From contig JAAOYJ010000003.1 in NCBI GenBank assembly GCA_018221285.1, positions 151,030 through 215,029 on the forward strand: a DNA stretch of 64,000 nt, given 5' to 3'. The notes below the pieces were generated by a model that saw only the letters and a list, made by a program, of their open reading frames with translations, was not told the DNA's origin and searched no databases. The stretch is from Candidatus Pacearchaeota archaeon (GTDB lineage: Archaea; Nanobdellota; Nanobdellia; Pacearchaeales; GW2011-AR1). The first letter of the stretch is position 1. Each line of letters starts with the position of its first letter. Shown in pieces: positions 14,883 through 22,739 of this stretch. A program made the translations under genes and the position numbers.

Positions 14883-15572
14883 TTATTTCTTCCTCCTTAC
14901 TTTCTTCTTTGCCTTCTTCTTAACTACAACATCTGGCAACTCAGCATTTGCCATGTTATCTTTTAATGTTGCAAGCATTTCATCAGTAATCTTAATTTGA
15001 TCTTTTAACACAGCATGAGGAGAAAGTATCGCGACCTTTACTCCAACTGTTCCTGGCTTTGTCTCTGCTCTTGCCTGCGCCCTATCAACAACTTTTGCGC
15101 TGTCTCCAGCCTTCTTCAAATAACCTTGTGCAAATCTCCACGACTTTGCTCTTGAACCAGGAAGTTTACCATTTAATCTAATTTCAACTCCAAGCGCACC
15201 AGCGTCGAGAATTCTTTGCAAAGCCCTATAAGCAACAACCTTAAACCTTATCGGTCCAAACCTCTCCAACGAAAGCGCAATCTCATCTGCCATAATCTGC
15301 GCATCAAACTCTGGCTGCGCCACCTCATCAATCTCAATATGGGGATTCTCAAGTTTGTACTCCTTTTTCACCATCCTTGTCAATTCATTTATCTTCTCAC
15401 CCTTCCTTCCAATAACCAATCCTGGTTTATGGGTGGAAATAATTATCTTCTCTCCAACAGGCGTATATTCTATCCGAACCTTGCTAACCTTCCCCTTTCC
15501 AAGATTTTCCTTAATAGATTCCTTGATCGCAAACTCATCTTTCTTGAACTTAACTGTTATTCTTTCTTCCAT
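14883..15572 (-). CDS. rps3: Small ribosomal subunit protein uS3
   Basis: 229 residues. An N-terminal KH domain carries the GLVIGRKGEKI loop; the C-terminal domain has DAGALGVEIRLNGKLPGSRA. Forms part of the mRNA entry tunnel. Its lysine tail (VVKKKAKKKVRRKK) is long. TAATG overlap with uL22. Confidence 0.95.
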   Translation of the reverse strand: MEERITVKFKKDEFAIKESIKENLGKGKVSKVRIEYTPVGEKIIISTHKPGLVIGRKGEKINELTRMVKKEYKLENPHIEIDEVAQPEFDAQIMADEIALSLERFGPIRFKVVAYRALQRILDAGALGVEIRLNGKLPGSRAKSWRFAQGYLKKAGDSAKVVDRAQARAETKPGTVGVKVAILSPHAVLKDQIKITDEMLATLKDNMANAELPDVVVKKKAKKKVRRKK

Positions 15573-16321
15573 TATTTCTTACCTCCAACTTTTTTCTTTT
15601 TAGTTTTCTTAACTAATTTCTTCTCTCTCGCTTTAATCGTAACATGCGTCCTCTTCTTTCTTTTCCCTCCGCTTGCAAAAGGCCTTTGAGCCATATTTGC
15701 AACAGCCTCAACAATTATAGGATCTTCAACTCCATGATTATTCGCATTTGATTTCAAACTATTCAATAACATAATAAAATTCTCAGAGGCTTTCTTTGGA
15801 AATCTCCCTGACATCATTCCCTTCCCCTTTCTATGTGGAATCTCACCCTTCATTGGAACAGCTTTCTTCTTAACAACAACCATTTCCAAGTCCTCAATCG
15901 CTTTGTCAATCTTCTTTCCTTTGACAAACTTACATATTGCCATAGCATATTTCGTAGATATGTGCAAACTCTTCCCATTCACAACAACTTCTTCTTTCTC
16001 AACCATTTTTTTAGGAACAATTTTCTTTTTAGGTTCTTTTGGTTTGTCGTCTGGTTTAGATTTAGCTTCGCCTTTCGGCTCAGGAGTTTTTTCAGTAGTT
16101 AATGATTCATCTGAAGTCTTTTGTTTCTGAGTGTCACTTGTTGGTTTAGGTTTATCAATTTGAGTAATTTGTTTATCCTTACTAACATCTTTAACTTTAT
16201 CCTCGCTGATCTTCTTTTTTTTAACAACTTCTTTCTTTTCTGAAATTTTAGCCTCAGCTAACTTCCTTGTCTTCTGTGCGTCTTCCTTCATGTCTTGTGG
16301 TTGTTTAACTTCATCTGTCAT
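15572..16321 (-). CDS. rpl22: Large ribosomal subunit protein uL22 with long N-terminal tail
   Basis: 249 residues; archaeal uL22 is usually about 150-160. Residues 1-110 form a Lys/Glu/Ser-rich unstructured tail. The core follows: VVNGKSLHISTKYAMAICKF, IPHRKGKGMMSGRFPKKA and the tunnel-lining loop region MAQRPFASGGKRKKRTHVTI. The tail shares LAEAKISEKKEV and PEPKGEAKS with the uS5 and uL10 tails, so those extensions appear related. TAATG overlaps at both ends. Confidence 0.92.
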   Translation of the reverse strand: MTDEVKQPQDMKEDAQKTRKLAEAKISEKKEVVKKKKISEDKVKDVSKDKQITQIDKPKPTSDTQKQKTSDESLTTEKTPEPKGEAKSKPDDKPKEPKKKIVPKKMVEKEEVVVNGKSLHISTKYAMAICKFVKGKKIDKAIEDLEMVVVKKKAVPMKGEIPHRKGKGMMSGRFPKKASENFIMLLNSLKSNANNHGVEDPIIVEAVANMAQRPFASGGKRKKRTHVTIKAREKKLVKKTKKKKVGGKK

Positions 16322-16716
16322 TATTTCTTACTCTTGTGTTTAGTTCCTTTAGTTGCTCCGACTCCAAGCTTTCCATGCATGATTCTTGCCCGCGTCGGTG
16401 CAAACTCCCCGAATTTATGTCCGAGCATTTCTCCTGTAACTTCAACAGGCACAAACTTTTGACCATTATAGATTCCAATCGTCCACCCAATCATCTGGGG
16501 CACAACAACCAAATCTCTCTGATGTGTCTTTATCCGATTACCTTTCTCAAGCTTTACCTTTGAACGGTTAATAAATTTCTCAATCTCTTGGAAAGTTCTA
16601 AGCATGGTTCGTCTCTGTCTAGACTTAACCATCTTCGCAAACTCACGAACATCCAAGGTTTTCAACTCTTCAATCGTCTTTCCCTTGTATGTAAATTCTT
16701 TTTTCTTTAGTTCCAT
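16321..16716 (-). CDS. rps19: Small ribosomal subunit protein uS19
   Basis: 131 residues. FTYKGKTIEELKTLDV at the start is archaeal, then RDLVVVPQMIGWTIGIYNGQ and the C-terminal GEMLGHKFGEFAPTRARIMHG, the uS19 signature. 30S head protein near the A-site. TAATG overlap with uL22. Confidence 0.95.
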   Translation of the reverse strand: MELKKKEFTYKGKTIEELKTLDVREFAKMVKSRQRRTMLRTFQEIEKFINRSKVKLEKGNRIKTHQRDLVVVPQMIGWTIGIYNGQKFVPVEVTGEMLGHKFGEFAPTRARIMHGKLGVGATKGTKHKSKK

Positions 16717-16721
16717 TTTGA

Positions 16722-17408
16722 TTATTTCCTCTTCCCAGTCCTCCGAGGTCTGATAAGTCCAACCTTTCTTCCAGGAGGAGCATTTCTCTTTGCAATTTTG
16801 CTCTTTACATTCTTTGCTCTACCTGAACCAAACGGATGGTCAATCGCATTCATTTTAACCGCAGACGTTCGAGGCCATAATTTACTTTTTGATCTTTTAA
16901 TATGATGCTGTTTTCCTGCCTTGACAATCGGCTTATCCAATCTACCCGCACCAGCAGAAACTCCAATAGTTGCTCTGCAGTTTTTATGAAGCTTCTTCTC
17001 TTTCTTCGACGGAAACATTATAAAAACATCATCTCCAATAACTTTATTTATAATCGCAGAGTTTCCAGCACTCTTCATAAACTTTCCACCATCTCCTGGC
17101 CGCGATTCAATATTAAATACCTTTGTCTTCAACGGAATCTCTCCAATACTTGTAATCTGCCCACCTCCTCCAAACTTCATCTTCTCTCCCTCAAACATTC
17201 CTTTAAATGCAGGCATCATAAAACTTCCTCCACTATAAGTCACCCTAGCCAAAGGAGTTGTATGCGCAGACGAATTAAACAACTTAACAACAGTCCCCTC
17301 GCCATCAAGCTTCTTCGGATACTGCGGCCTAAACCTAAAAGCCTTTCTCCGAACTTTGTAAGTGTGAGTTCCTCTTCCCCTTCGCTGTGAAATTATTCTT
17401 TTTCCCAT
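16722..17408 (-). CDS. rpl2: Large ribosomal subunit protein uL2
   Basis: 228 residues, typical archaeal size. Contains the RNA-binding fold and the highly conserved end AVKMNAIDHPFGSGRAKNV. The histidine close to NAIDHP is the residue associated with peptidyl transferase centre function in the family. TAATG overlap with uL23. Confidence 0.96.
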   Translation of the reverse strand: MGKRIISQRRGRGTHTYKVRRKAFRFRPQYPKKLDGEGTVVKLFNSSAHTTPLARVTYSGGSFMMPAFKGMFEGEKMKFGGGGQITSIGEIPLKTKVFNIESRPGDGGKFMKSAGNSAIINKVIGDDVFIMFPSKKEKKLHKNCRATIGVSAGAGRLDKPIVKAGKQHHIKRSKSKLWPRTSAVKMNAIDHPFGSGRAKNVKSKIAKRNAPPGRKVGLIRPRRTGKRK

Positions 17409-17650
17409 TACATCAACCCAAGCTTCGTAGCCACGTCAATAGCCGGAAACTTTTCATTTAATTTAACATAAGCATATTTCTTATTGCCCCGAACCAAAGT
17501 CCGCACCTTATCAACCTTAACTTCAAACACTTCCTCAACTTCTTTCTTAATCAATTCCTTAGTCTTCCGCCTGTCAGTCTCAAACGTCAGAACATTCTGC
17601 GCCTCAATCATCATCACAGCTTTTTCAGTTACTATTGGTTTTAAACTCAT
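17408..17650 (-). CDS. rpl23: Large ribosomal subunit protein uL23
   Basis: 80 residues, usual size. PIVTEKAVMMIEAQNVLTF and then VEEVFEVKVDKVRTLVRGNKKYAYV, the uL23 fold. Sits at the tunnel exit with uL29, docking trigger for SRP and the translocon. Coupled to uL4 (ATGA) and uL2 (TAATG). Confidence 0.95.
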   Translation of the reverse strand: MSLKPIVTEKAVMMIEAQNVLTFETDRRKTKELIKKEVEEVFEVKVDKVRTLVRGNKKYAYVKLNEKFPAIDVATKLGLM

Positions 17651-18444
17651 TTTAACCTCTCCCCCAAATCTCTAATTGCATCTTCTGTGTAGATTGTTAA
17701 TCTTCCTGGAGAACCTTTTGCTAAATCAGTAACTCCGAGTTTGTTTACACTTACAACATCAAACGCACCAGTTTTTAATTTTTCCTTTTTACCTACGACA
17801 AAAAGTAATCCTGCAGTGCTTTTGTATTTCCTTCCTCTTCTCTTTCCCTTCCCTGCTCTTACAGACTTTTTCTTAACTCCTAGATCAAATAATTTCTCTC
17901 CAAGAACCTTCTTCAAACTTGAAATCAAATCCTTCGCCTTCAACCCCACCATCTTTGATTCAACAACCAATGGAAAATCTTTATCAAGTTTATCAATTGT
18001 ACCATATCTCTTCTCAACACTTTTCTTATCCGCGGTTGAACTCAAAGCAGATTTCAAAGCAAGCAACTTTTCTTTCTTATTCATCCCAAGTCTATTTAAC
18101 ATCGATAATATCTTTGGAGGATGCGCTCTTCGCCCCCCACGCGCACTCGGAATAGTCGCACCAATCCAATTAAACTGCGAACCTTTCCTAGTCATAATCT
18201 TTCTCGGAATTCTTGAAATACCTTTCTTATACTGGCTTTTCCAAACCCCTCTTCTATGCTTCAACTTCCCACTTGCAGAAGCCTGTTTCCCTGCAACAGG
18301 CGAAGGCGAATAAGGTTGCTGAATCTTCTGAGCCTCCAAAACCTTTGCAATAACATCATTCCTGACAGGCTCTGAAAAGCATTTAGGCAAATCAATTGTT
18401 CCTTTACTCTTTCCGTCGATTGTCAGTATTTTTGTTTTTGTCAT
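17647..18444 (-). CDS. rpl4: Large ribosomal subunit protein uL4
   Basis: 265 residues. The extended loop RKIMTRKGSQFNWIGATIPSA and the ARGGRRAHPPK segment are typical archaeal uL4; the C-terminal part is KFLVV-like GLLFVVGKKEKLKTGAFDVV. Lines the nascent chain tunnel. It follows the orphan at 18446 after a 1-nt gap. Confidence 0.94.
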   Translation of the reverse strand: MTKTKILTIDGKSKGTIDLPKCFSEPVRNDVIAKVLEAQKIQQPYSPSPVAGKQASASGKLKHRRGVWKSQYKKGISRIPRKIMTRKGSQFNWIGATIPSARGGRRAHPPKILSMLNRLGMNKKEKLLALKSALSSTADKKSVEKRYGTIDKLDKDFPLVVESKMVGLKAKDLISSLKKVLGEKLFDLGVKKKSVRAGKGKRRGRKYKSTAGLLFVVGKKEKLKTGAFDVVSVNKLGVTDLAKGSPGRLTIYTEDAIRDLGERLK

Positions 18445-18445
18445 T

Positions 18446-18703
18446 TTAGTTTCTTGCGTATAGAATCTCCATTCCTTCTTCCCATTCCCTAAATTTATCT
18501 TCAGATATAACCGAGACCCTTCCTTCTAATTTTTCCTCAATCCTTGGAAGTTTAGATTTACTTACAACTGCTATAGGTTCTTCCCGCCCTTTTATAAAAA
18601 CTTGGTACATCTCTCCGCCATTTACAGTTATCGTACCTGTTGGGCATCTACCACGATATTTTAATCCCAATGGAATAATTATATATTTATTTTTAAATTT
18701 CAT
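18446..18703 (-). CDS. Orphan gene between uL3 and uL4
   Basis: 85 residues, beta-rich (MKFKNKYIIIPLGLKYRGRC...), ending WEEGMEILYARN. Its ATG overlaps the uL3 TGA (ATGA) and its stop is 1 nt before uL4. uL3 and uL4 are normally adjacent, so this is a clear insertion. No family recognised. Confidence 0.66.
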   Translation of the reverse strand: MKFKNKYIIIPLGLKYRGRCPTGTITVNGGEMYQVFIKGREEPIAVVSKSKLPRIEEKLEGRVSVISEDKFREWEEGMEILYARN

Positions 18704-19686
18704 CGTATACCTCTCAACTCATAATTCCTTTTTTTAGTTTTTTTAGTTTCCCTCACAGGAGCCGTGATAAGTAATTGCCTTTTTGCAGGACCTTGAACAG
18801 AACCTTTAACAACAATATAATCTGTTTTCACATTTCCATAATTTTTAATGTTCGTGAATTTTCCATCAGCTTTTCCAATGTCAACCACATTATTATTATA
18901 AACAACTCTTGTAAACATTCCAAGTTGCCCTGCCATAGGAACTCTAAAAGTAACTCGCGCAGGATGCCACGGTCCAATCGAACCAGGCCTTCTCCTTCCC
19001 TTTTCTGATTTAGCTCTTTTAAGTTTAATCCCGAATCTCTTCACAGGACCTTGAAATCCCTGTCCTTTAGTCAAACCTCTCAAATCAACAAGTTGACCTT
19101 TCTCAAGAACATCTAAAACAGAAATCTCTTTCCCTAAATTCTCTTTAACAAACTTAATCTTATCTTCAATACTTCCAACTAACCCAATCTCACTCAAGTC
19201 AGGCTTTTTCTTCAACCCAGTTTGTTTAACAACAGAATAAAATATAATTTGAACATCATCATAGATCTTTGTGTCGGATTCGTCAGAAGACGATGCGGAC
19301 TGAGTTTTACGAGCGTCTATTATATCATCAACACTTTTCCCCTTTTTCTTAGGAACCTTAACCTTCCTCTTCAACTCCTTATCTAAATTCTCAGACAAAA
19401 CTTCGCTCATCACCTTATTATTTTTATAGAATCTCACAGAAAAAATCTTCATTGGAGGGCACTCAAGAATCGTCACTGGAATCGCCATGTCCTTTCCTTT
19501 AGTCATGGAATCAGAAGTATTATCTCTCACATGCGCAGACGCCATCCCAGCCTTATAACATATGAATCCCTTAATATTCTTTCCAGAATTAATTGCATTC
19601 CAGTTTACTCTAGGCAAAAACTTAGCAGCTCGCTTTCGAGGCCAAAACTGCAGACTTCCCTTTCTCGGAGATTTTCTTGTTGGCAT
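18700..19686 (-). CDS. rpl3: Large ribosomal subunit protein uL3
   Basis: 328 residues, archaeal length. FWPRKRAAKFLPRVNWNAIN at the N-terminus, LTKGQGFQGPVKRFGIKL, and GSIGPWHPARVTFRVPMAGQLGM, the family signature loops. An unusual Ser/Asp-rich patch (TQSASSSDESDTKIY) lies in the middle, and its DNA carries an imperfect inverted repeat around TCGTC-AGAA-GACGA. First gene of the S10/spc super-operon. Confidence 0.95.
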   Translation of the reverse strand: MPTRKSPRKGSLQFWPRKRAAKFLPRVNWNAINSGKNIKGFICYKAGMASAHVRDNTSDSMTKGKDMAIPVTILECPPMKIFSVRFYKNNKVMSEVLSENLDKELKRKVKVPKKKGKSVDDIIDARKTQSASSSDESDTKIYDDVQIIFYSVVKQTGLKKKPDLSEIGLVGSIEDKIKFVKENLGKEISVLDVLEKGQLVDLRGLTKGQGFQGPVKRFGIKLKRAKSEKGRRRPGSIGPWHPARVTFRVPMAGQLGMFTRVVYNNNVVDIGKADGKFTNIKNYGNVKTDYIVVKGSVQGPAKRQLLITAPVRETKKTKKRNYELRGIR

Positions 19687-19765
19687 TTATCTTTAATCTA
19701 GCGAAGATTAACATTTTATATTACCCTGGATAAAATAATGAGAAAATAGTGCTATATAAGGGTTT
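19687..19765 (-). promoter_or_regulatory. Promoter and short leader of the S10/spc operon
   Basis: On the minus strand CTTATATAGCAC (about 19755-19764) is a good TATA box, which puts the RNA start near 19733 and gives a leader of about 47 nt. Just before the uL3 ATG lies a perfect 7-bp hairpin, TTAATCT-TCGCT-AGATTAA (19693-19711). Most genes in the window lack a leader, so this structured one may serve ribosomal autoregulation. That role is inference. Confidence 0.5.
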
Positions 19766-19813
19766 CGGAGGATTTTCCAAAACATTTTTATTATCTAAAG
19801 AATTTTTTGGGAT

Positions 19814-20251
19814 ATGGTATTTAGTGAAAAGCATCGTGATTACACAATAACCGAACTTTATGATATAGAGAATCCTAATGCGGCTAAGGCAGCGAGGATT
19901 TTCAATGAAAAAGGTTTTTCTAATGAAGGAGGGAGAATAACGATAACTCGTCAGATAATTCTTGAGTGGTGGAAAGAAGAGGGTCTTAGAACAACTGCAC
20001 TAGGAAAAGGGGATAGTCATGGAGTTTCAGAAAGAGCATTTAAAGAAGTGTATAAGAGGCATGAAGGAAATACTAAAGAGATGCGGACTGATTTTAAGAA
20101 ATTAGGATTTAAAATAAAAGAAATTTCTATTAAACGTAGATGTTGGATGTATAGATTAGATTATGTTAGAAACAAGAACCAAAAAAATTCTATCGATAAA
20201 AGTGTCAAAGAAGAATCTGAAAGAATATCTTATCAAAATAAAGAAGATTAA
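19814..20251 (+). CDS. Putative DNA-binding protein, paralogue of the next gene
   Basis: 145 residues. The N-terminal half has a helix-turn-helix-like pattern (NAAKAARIFNEKGFSNEGGR then ITITRQIILEWWKEEGL). It is a paralogue of 20344-20685: both have I-T-I-x3-I-L-x-WW-x-E, then GKGDSHGVSE or NKGYTHGISE, and end on RLDYV or GLDYF. Upstream sequences also match (CCAAAACATTTTTATT or CCCAAAACATTTTTATT). Function probably regulatory or replication-like; unproven. Confidence 0.6.
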   Translation: MVFSEKHRDYTITELYDIENPNAAKAARIFNEKGFSNEGGRITITRQIILEWWKEEGLRTTALGKGDSHGVSERAFKEVYKRHEGNTKEMRTDFKKLGFKIKEISIKRRCWMYRLDYVRNKNQKNSIDKSVKEESERISYQNKED

Positions 20252-20343
20252 TCATCGAATTGGGAATATGAAAATATGGCAGAGGTTATTGAGGGTTTTT
20301 TCTAAGCCCAAAACATTTTTATTCTCGTTGTTTTGTTAAGTAT

Positions 20344-20685
20344 ATGACATTTAAAGGGTTGCATACATCTTATGTAGTAGGAGGCCTTTATGTTGAAAGC
20401 AGAGGTAATGCCTCAGATGCAGTTAAAATTTTCAATAAACTTTATTCCACGCGGACACCAAGAATAACTATTTCAGCTACAACAATTCTTAGATGGTGGA
20501 GGGAGGGAGATCTTAAAATAAGGCCTCCAAACAAAGGATATACTCACGGAATTTCTGAAAACGAATTTAGAAAGATTCATAATCTATGTGATAAAGGTAA
20601 TGTTGAGAAAATTATAGAATCCACAGGGCTTAAGAGAAAAAAGGTTAACAACAAATGTCGTAGATATGGTCTGGATTATTTTTAA
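20344..20685 (+). CDS. Putative DNA-binding protein, paralogue of the previous gene
   Basis: 113 residues, same order of motifs as 19814-20251 but shorter by a C-terminal tail. Helix-turn-helix-like segment around RITISATTILRWWREG, then PPNKGYTHGISENEFRKIHN. Own AAAACATTTTTATT promoter. Its last codons overlap the small reverse gene 20682-20843 tail to tail. Confidence 0.6.
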   Translation: MTFKGLHTSYVVGGLYVESRGNASDAVKIFNKLYSTRTPRITISATTILRWWREGDLKIRPPNKGYTHGISENEFRKIHNLCDKGNVEKIIESTGLKRKKVNNKCRRYGLDYF

Positions 20686-20843
20686 AGCCAATTAATTACT
20701 TCATCAGGAAAATATTCATTAACATCTAATCTTGGAAGATCTCCAAATATATCTTCATAAGAACCTGTTTTATTATCATAACGACATGATAACACTGCTA
20801 AACTATATTTGTTAAATAGAGTATCTGTTTCTTCAAGATCCAT
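20682..20843 (-). CDS. Small acidic protein missing from the ORF track
   Basis: 53 codons (MDLEETDTLFNKYSLAVLSC... ending VNEYFPDEVINWL). A CTTTAAATAAAG box centred about 27 nt before the ATG fits the leaderless promoters seen throughout the window, which supports it as a gene. No recognised domain. Confidence 0.55.
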   Translation of the reverse strand: MDLEETDTLFNKYSLAVLSCRYDNKTGSYEDIFGDLPRLDVNEYFPDEVINWL

Positions 20844-20877
20844 ATTATTATTAGAAATCTACTTTATTTAAAGATTG

Positions 20878-21585
20878 TTATGCTTCGAAAGGTATTTCCC
20901 TTTTTATCTCTTCCCCATCTATCTCTCCTATTCTTACAATCCTTCCCTTTCTCCTCGACTCTTCTCTGATTCTCGCAAAATCATCACTATCCTTCAATTC
21001 ATCTGGGATAACCATGCCCTCAATAAAAAAAGTATGATTGATCTCTGCTTTCTTAAAATCTGGTTTCTCAAAAACAAAATTTTCTGCAATCCTTTTATCA
21101 TCTGTCCTTAATGTGCAAAAATCCGCCTTAGCTTTTTTATCTCCTTTCCCAGGCTTACCAGACTTGGGAGCCTTCGGCTTTATCTTCAACTTTGTCTCAC
21201 CAGCTTCGAAAGTCAAAGCAAAAAACGTCTTAGGAAACTTATCAAGCAATCCAACAATCTCGCTGCCAGACATTTCCTTATCAATTAAATATCTTTTAAC
21301 TCCTTGAAATTGTTTCTTATCCTTGAAATCCAACTCTCCTGTTAAATCATTCGTAGAAACAATCGCACCTTTCACATTTGTTTTTCCTTCACCAAGCTTC
21401 TTAGCAACAACACGAACCAACCCATTTGCAAACTCTGCCGAAGTCTTAACAGAATATCTTCCTTTAGCCATGCTTTTAGCCTCAATCAAGGCCCTATCTC
21501 TAAACTCTCCTTTACTAAATTTCTGAAACTGCAAATGAACACTCTCGTCAACATTTCCATCAACAATCTTTTTTATAAAATTCAT
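20878..21585 (-). CDS. Conserved-looking hypothetical protein
   Basis: 235 residues from the ATG at 21585 (MNFIKKIVDGNVDESV), chosen because GGTTTAAAAG lies 26 nt upstream; the track start is two codons earlier. Mixed alpha/beta protein with a lysine/glycine-rich linker (KAPKSGKPGKGDKKAKA) around residue 150 and a C-terminal region ending EEIKREIPFEA. Family not recognised. Divergent from the permease at 21669. Confidence 0.65.
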   Translation of the reverse strand: MNFIKKIVDGNVDESVHLQFQKFSKGEFRDRALIEAKSMAKGRYSVKTSAEFANGLVRVVAKKLGEGKTNVKGAIVSTNDLTGELDFKDKKQFQGVKRYLIDKEMSGSEIVGLLDKFPKTFFALTFEAGETKLKIKPKAPKSGKPGKGDKKAKADFCTLRTDDKRIAENFVFEKPDFKKAEINHTFFIEGMVIPDELKDSDDFARIREESRRKGRIVRIGEIDGEEIKREIPFEA

Positions 21586-21668
21586 GAACATTAATGTTTG
21601 ATTTTACTTTTAAACCTTTTTATAAAATAACAAACATTTTTAAAATTAAACTACCTCTTACAAGTAAC

Positions 21669-22697
21669 ATGGATGATATTTTATTTAGAAAACTTATGAC
21701 CACGATTATTTTGGCTTTTCTTGTAGTTCTATCTTTCTTTTTACTAAGGCCTATTTTGCTCTCAATAATTATCGCACTTATATTAGCTTTTGTTTTCACC
21801 CCTATTTACTGTTGGGTGCTCAAAAAAGTAAAATCAGAAAATCTTGCAGCTGCACTAGTTTGCATTTTTTTAGCATTGTTAATCATTCTTCCAATGTGGT
21901 TTTTAACACCAATTTTAATTGATCAATCCTTTAAAGTTTTCCTAGCTTCTCAGCAAGTAGATTTTGTAACCCCTCTAAAAACAATATTCCCAGACCTTTT
22001 TGCTTCAGACGCATTCTCTGCAGAGATTGGGTCAGTCCTCCAGTCTTTCGTAACCAGAGTAACAAATACTTTAGTAAATTCTTTCTCAAGTCTTATACTC
22101 AATTTTCCAACGTTGTTTTTACAATTTTTAGTAGTGTTTTTCACATTTTTCTTTGTTTTGAGAGATAGAGAAAGCCTTGTTTCATATATACAAAGTTTAC
22201 TCCCATTCTCTAAAGATATTGAAGATAAATTATTCGAGTCATCAAAAGATATCACAGTTTCAGTTATTTATGGACAAGTAATTGTAGGAGTGCTTCAAGG
22301 CCTTGCTGTGGGGGTTGGATTTTTTATATTCAAAGTTCCCAATGCATTGTTCCTTACATTGCTTGCTTGTCTTGCAGGAATTTTCCCAATCATTGGAACA
22401 ACAATTGTCTGGGCACCTGTTGTGATTTATTTACTTATCGCAGGAAACGCTTTCCCAGCGATTGGGATCGTAGTATTTGGGATTATTTCTTCAGGAGTAG
22501 ATAATTTAGTCAGGCCGATAATCGTAGCAAAAAGAGCTCGTATGCATTCAGCACTAATATTGATTGGAATGATTGGAGGTTTATTCTTATTTGGAATTTT
22601 GGGATTCATACTAGGCCCATTAATTCTAGCTTACTTACTAATCATCCTAGAAATCTATAGAGATAAAAAATCTCCAGGACTTTTCATAAAACATTAG
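21669..22697 (+). CDS. AI-2E family transporter (PerM-like)
   Basis: 342 residues from the ATG at 21669 (MDDILFRKLMTTIIL); CATTTTTAAAATT sits 26 nt upstream. About eight membrane segments, with a soluble middle (residues 80-160) and the typical C-terminal part (FIFKVPNALFLTLLACLAGIFP, then GIISSGVDNLVRPIIVA and GGLFLFGILGFILGPL). The family includes AI-2 exporters and Na+/H+ antiporters; the substrate here is unknown. Confidence 0.88.
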   Translation: MDDILFRKLMTTIILAFLVVLSFFLLRPILLSIIIALILAFVFTPIYCWVLKKVKSENLAAALVCIFLALLIILPMWFLTPILIDQSFKVFLASQQVDFVTPLKTIFPDLFASDAFSAEIGSVLQSFVTRVTNTLVNSFSSLILNFPTLFLQFLVVFFTFFFVLRDRESLVSYIQSLLPFSKDIEDKLFESSKDITVSVIYGQVIVGVLQGLAVGVGFFIFKVPNALFLTLLACLAGIFPIIGTTIVWAPVVIYLLIAGNAFPAIGIVVFGIISSGVDNLVRPIIVAKRARMHSALILIGMIGGLFLFGILGFILGPLILAYLLIILEIYRDKKSPGLFIKH

Positions 22698-22739
22698 ATA
22701 TAAAAATCATTTTTTCTAATTATAATTAAGAGGTGTGAA

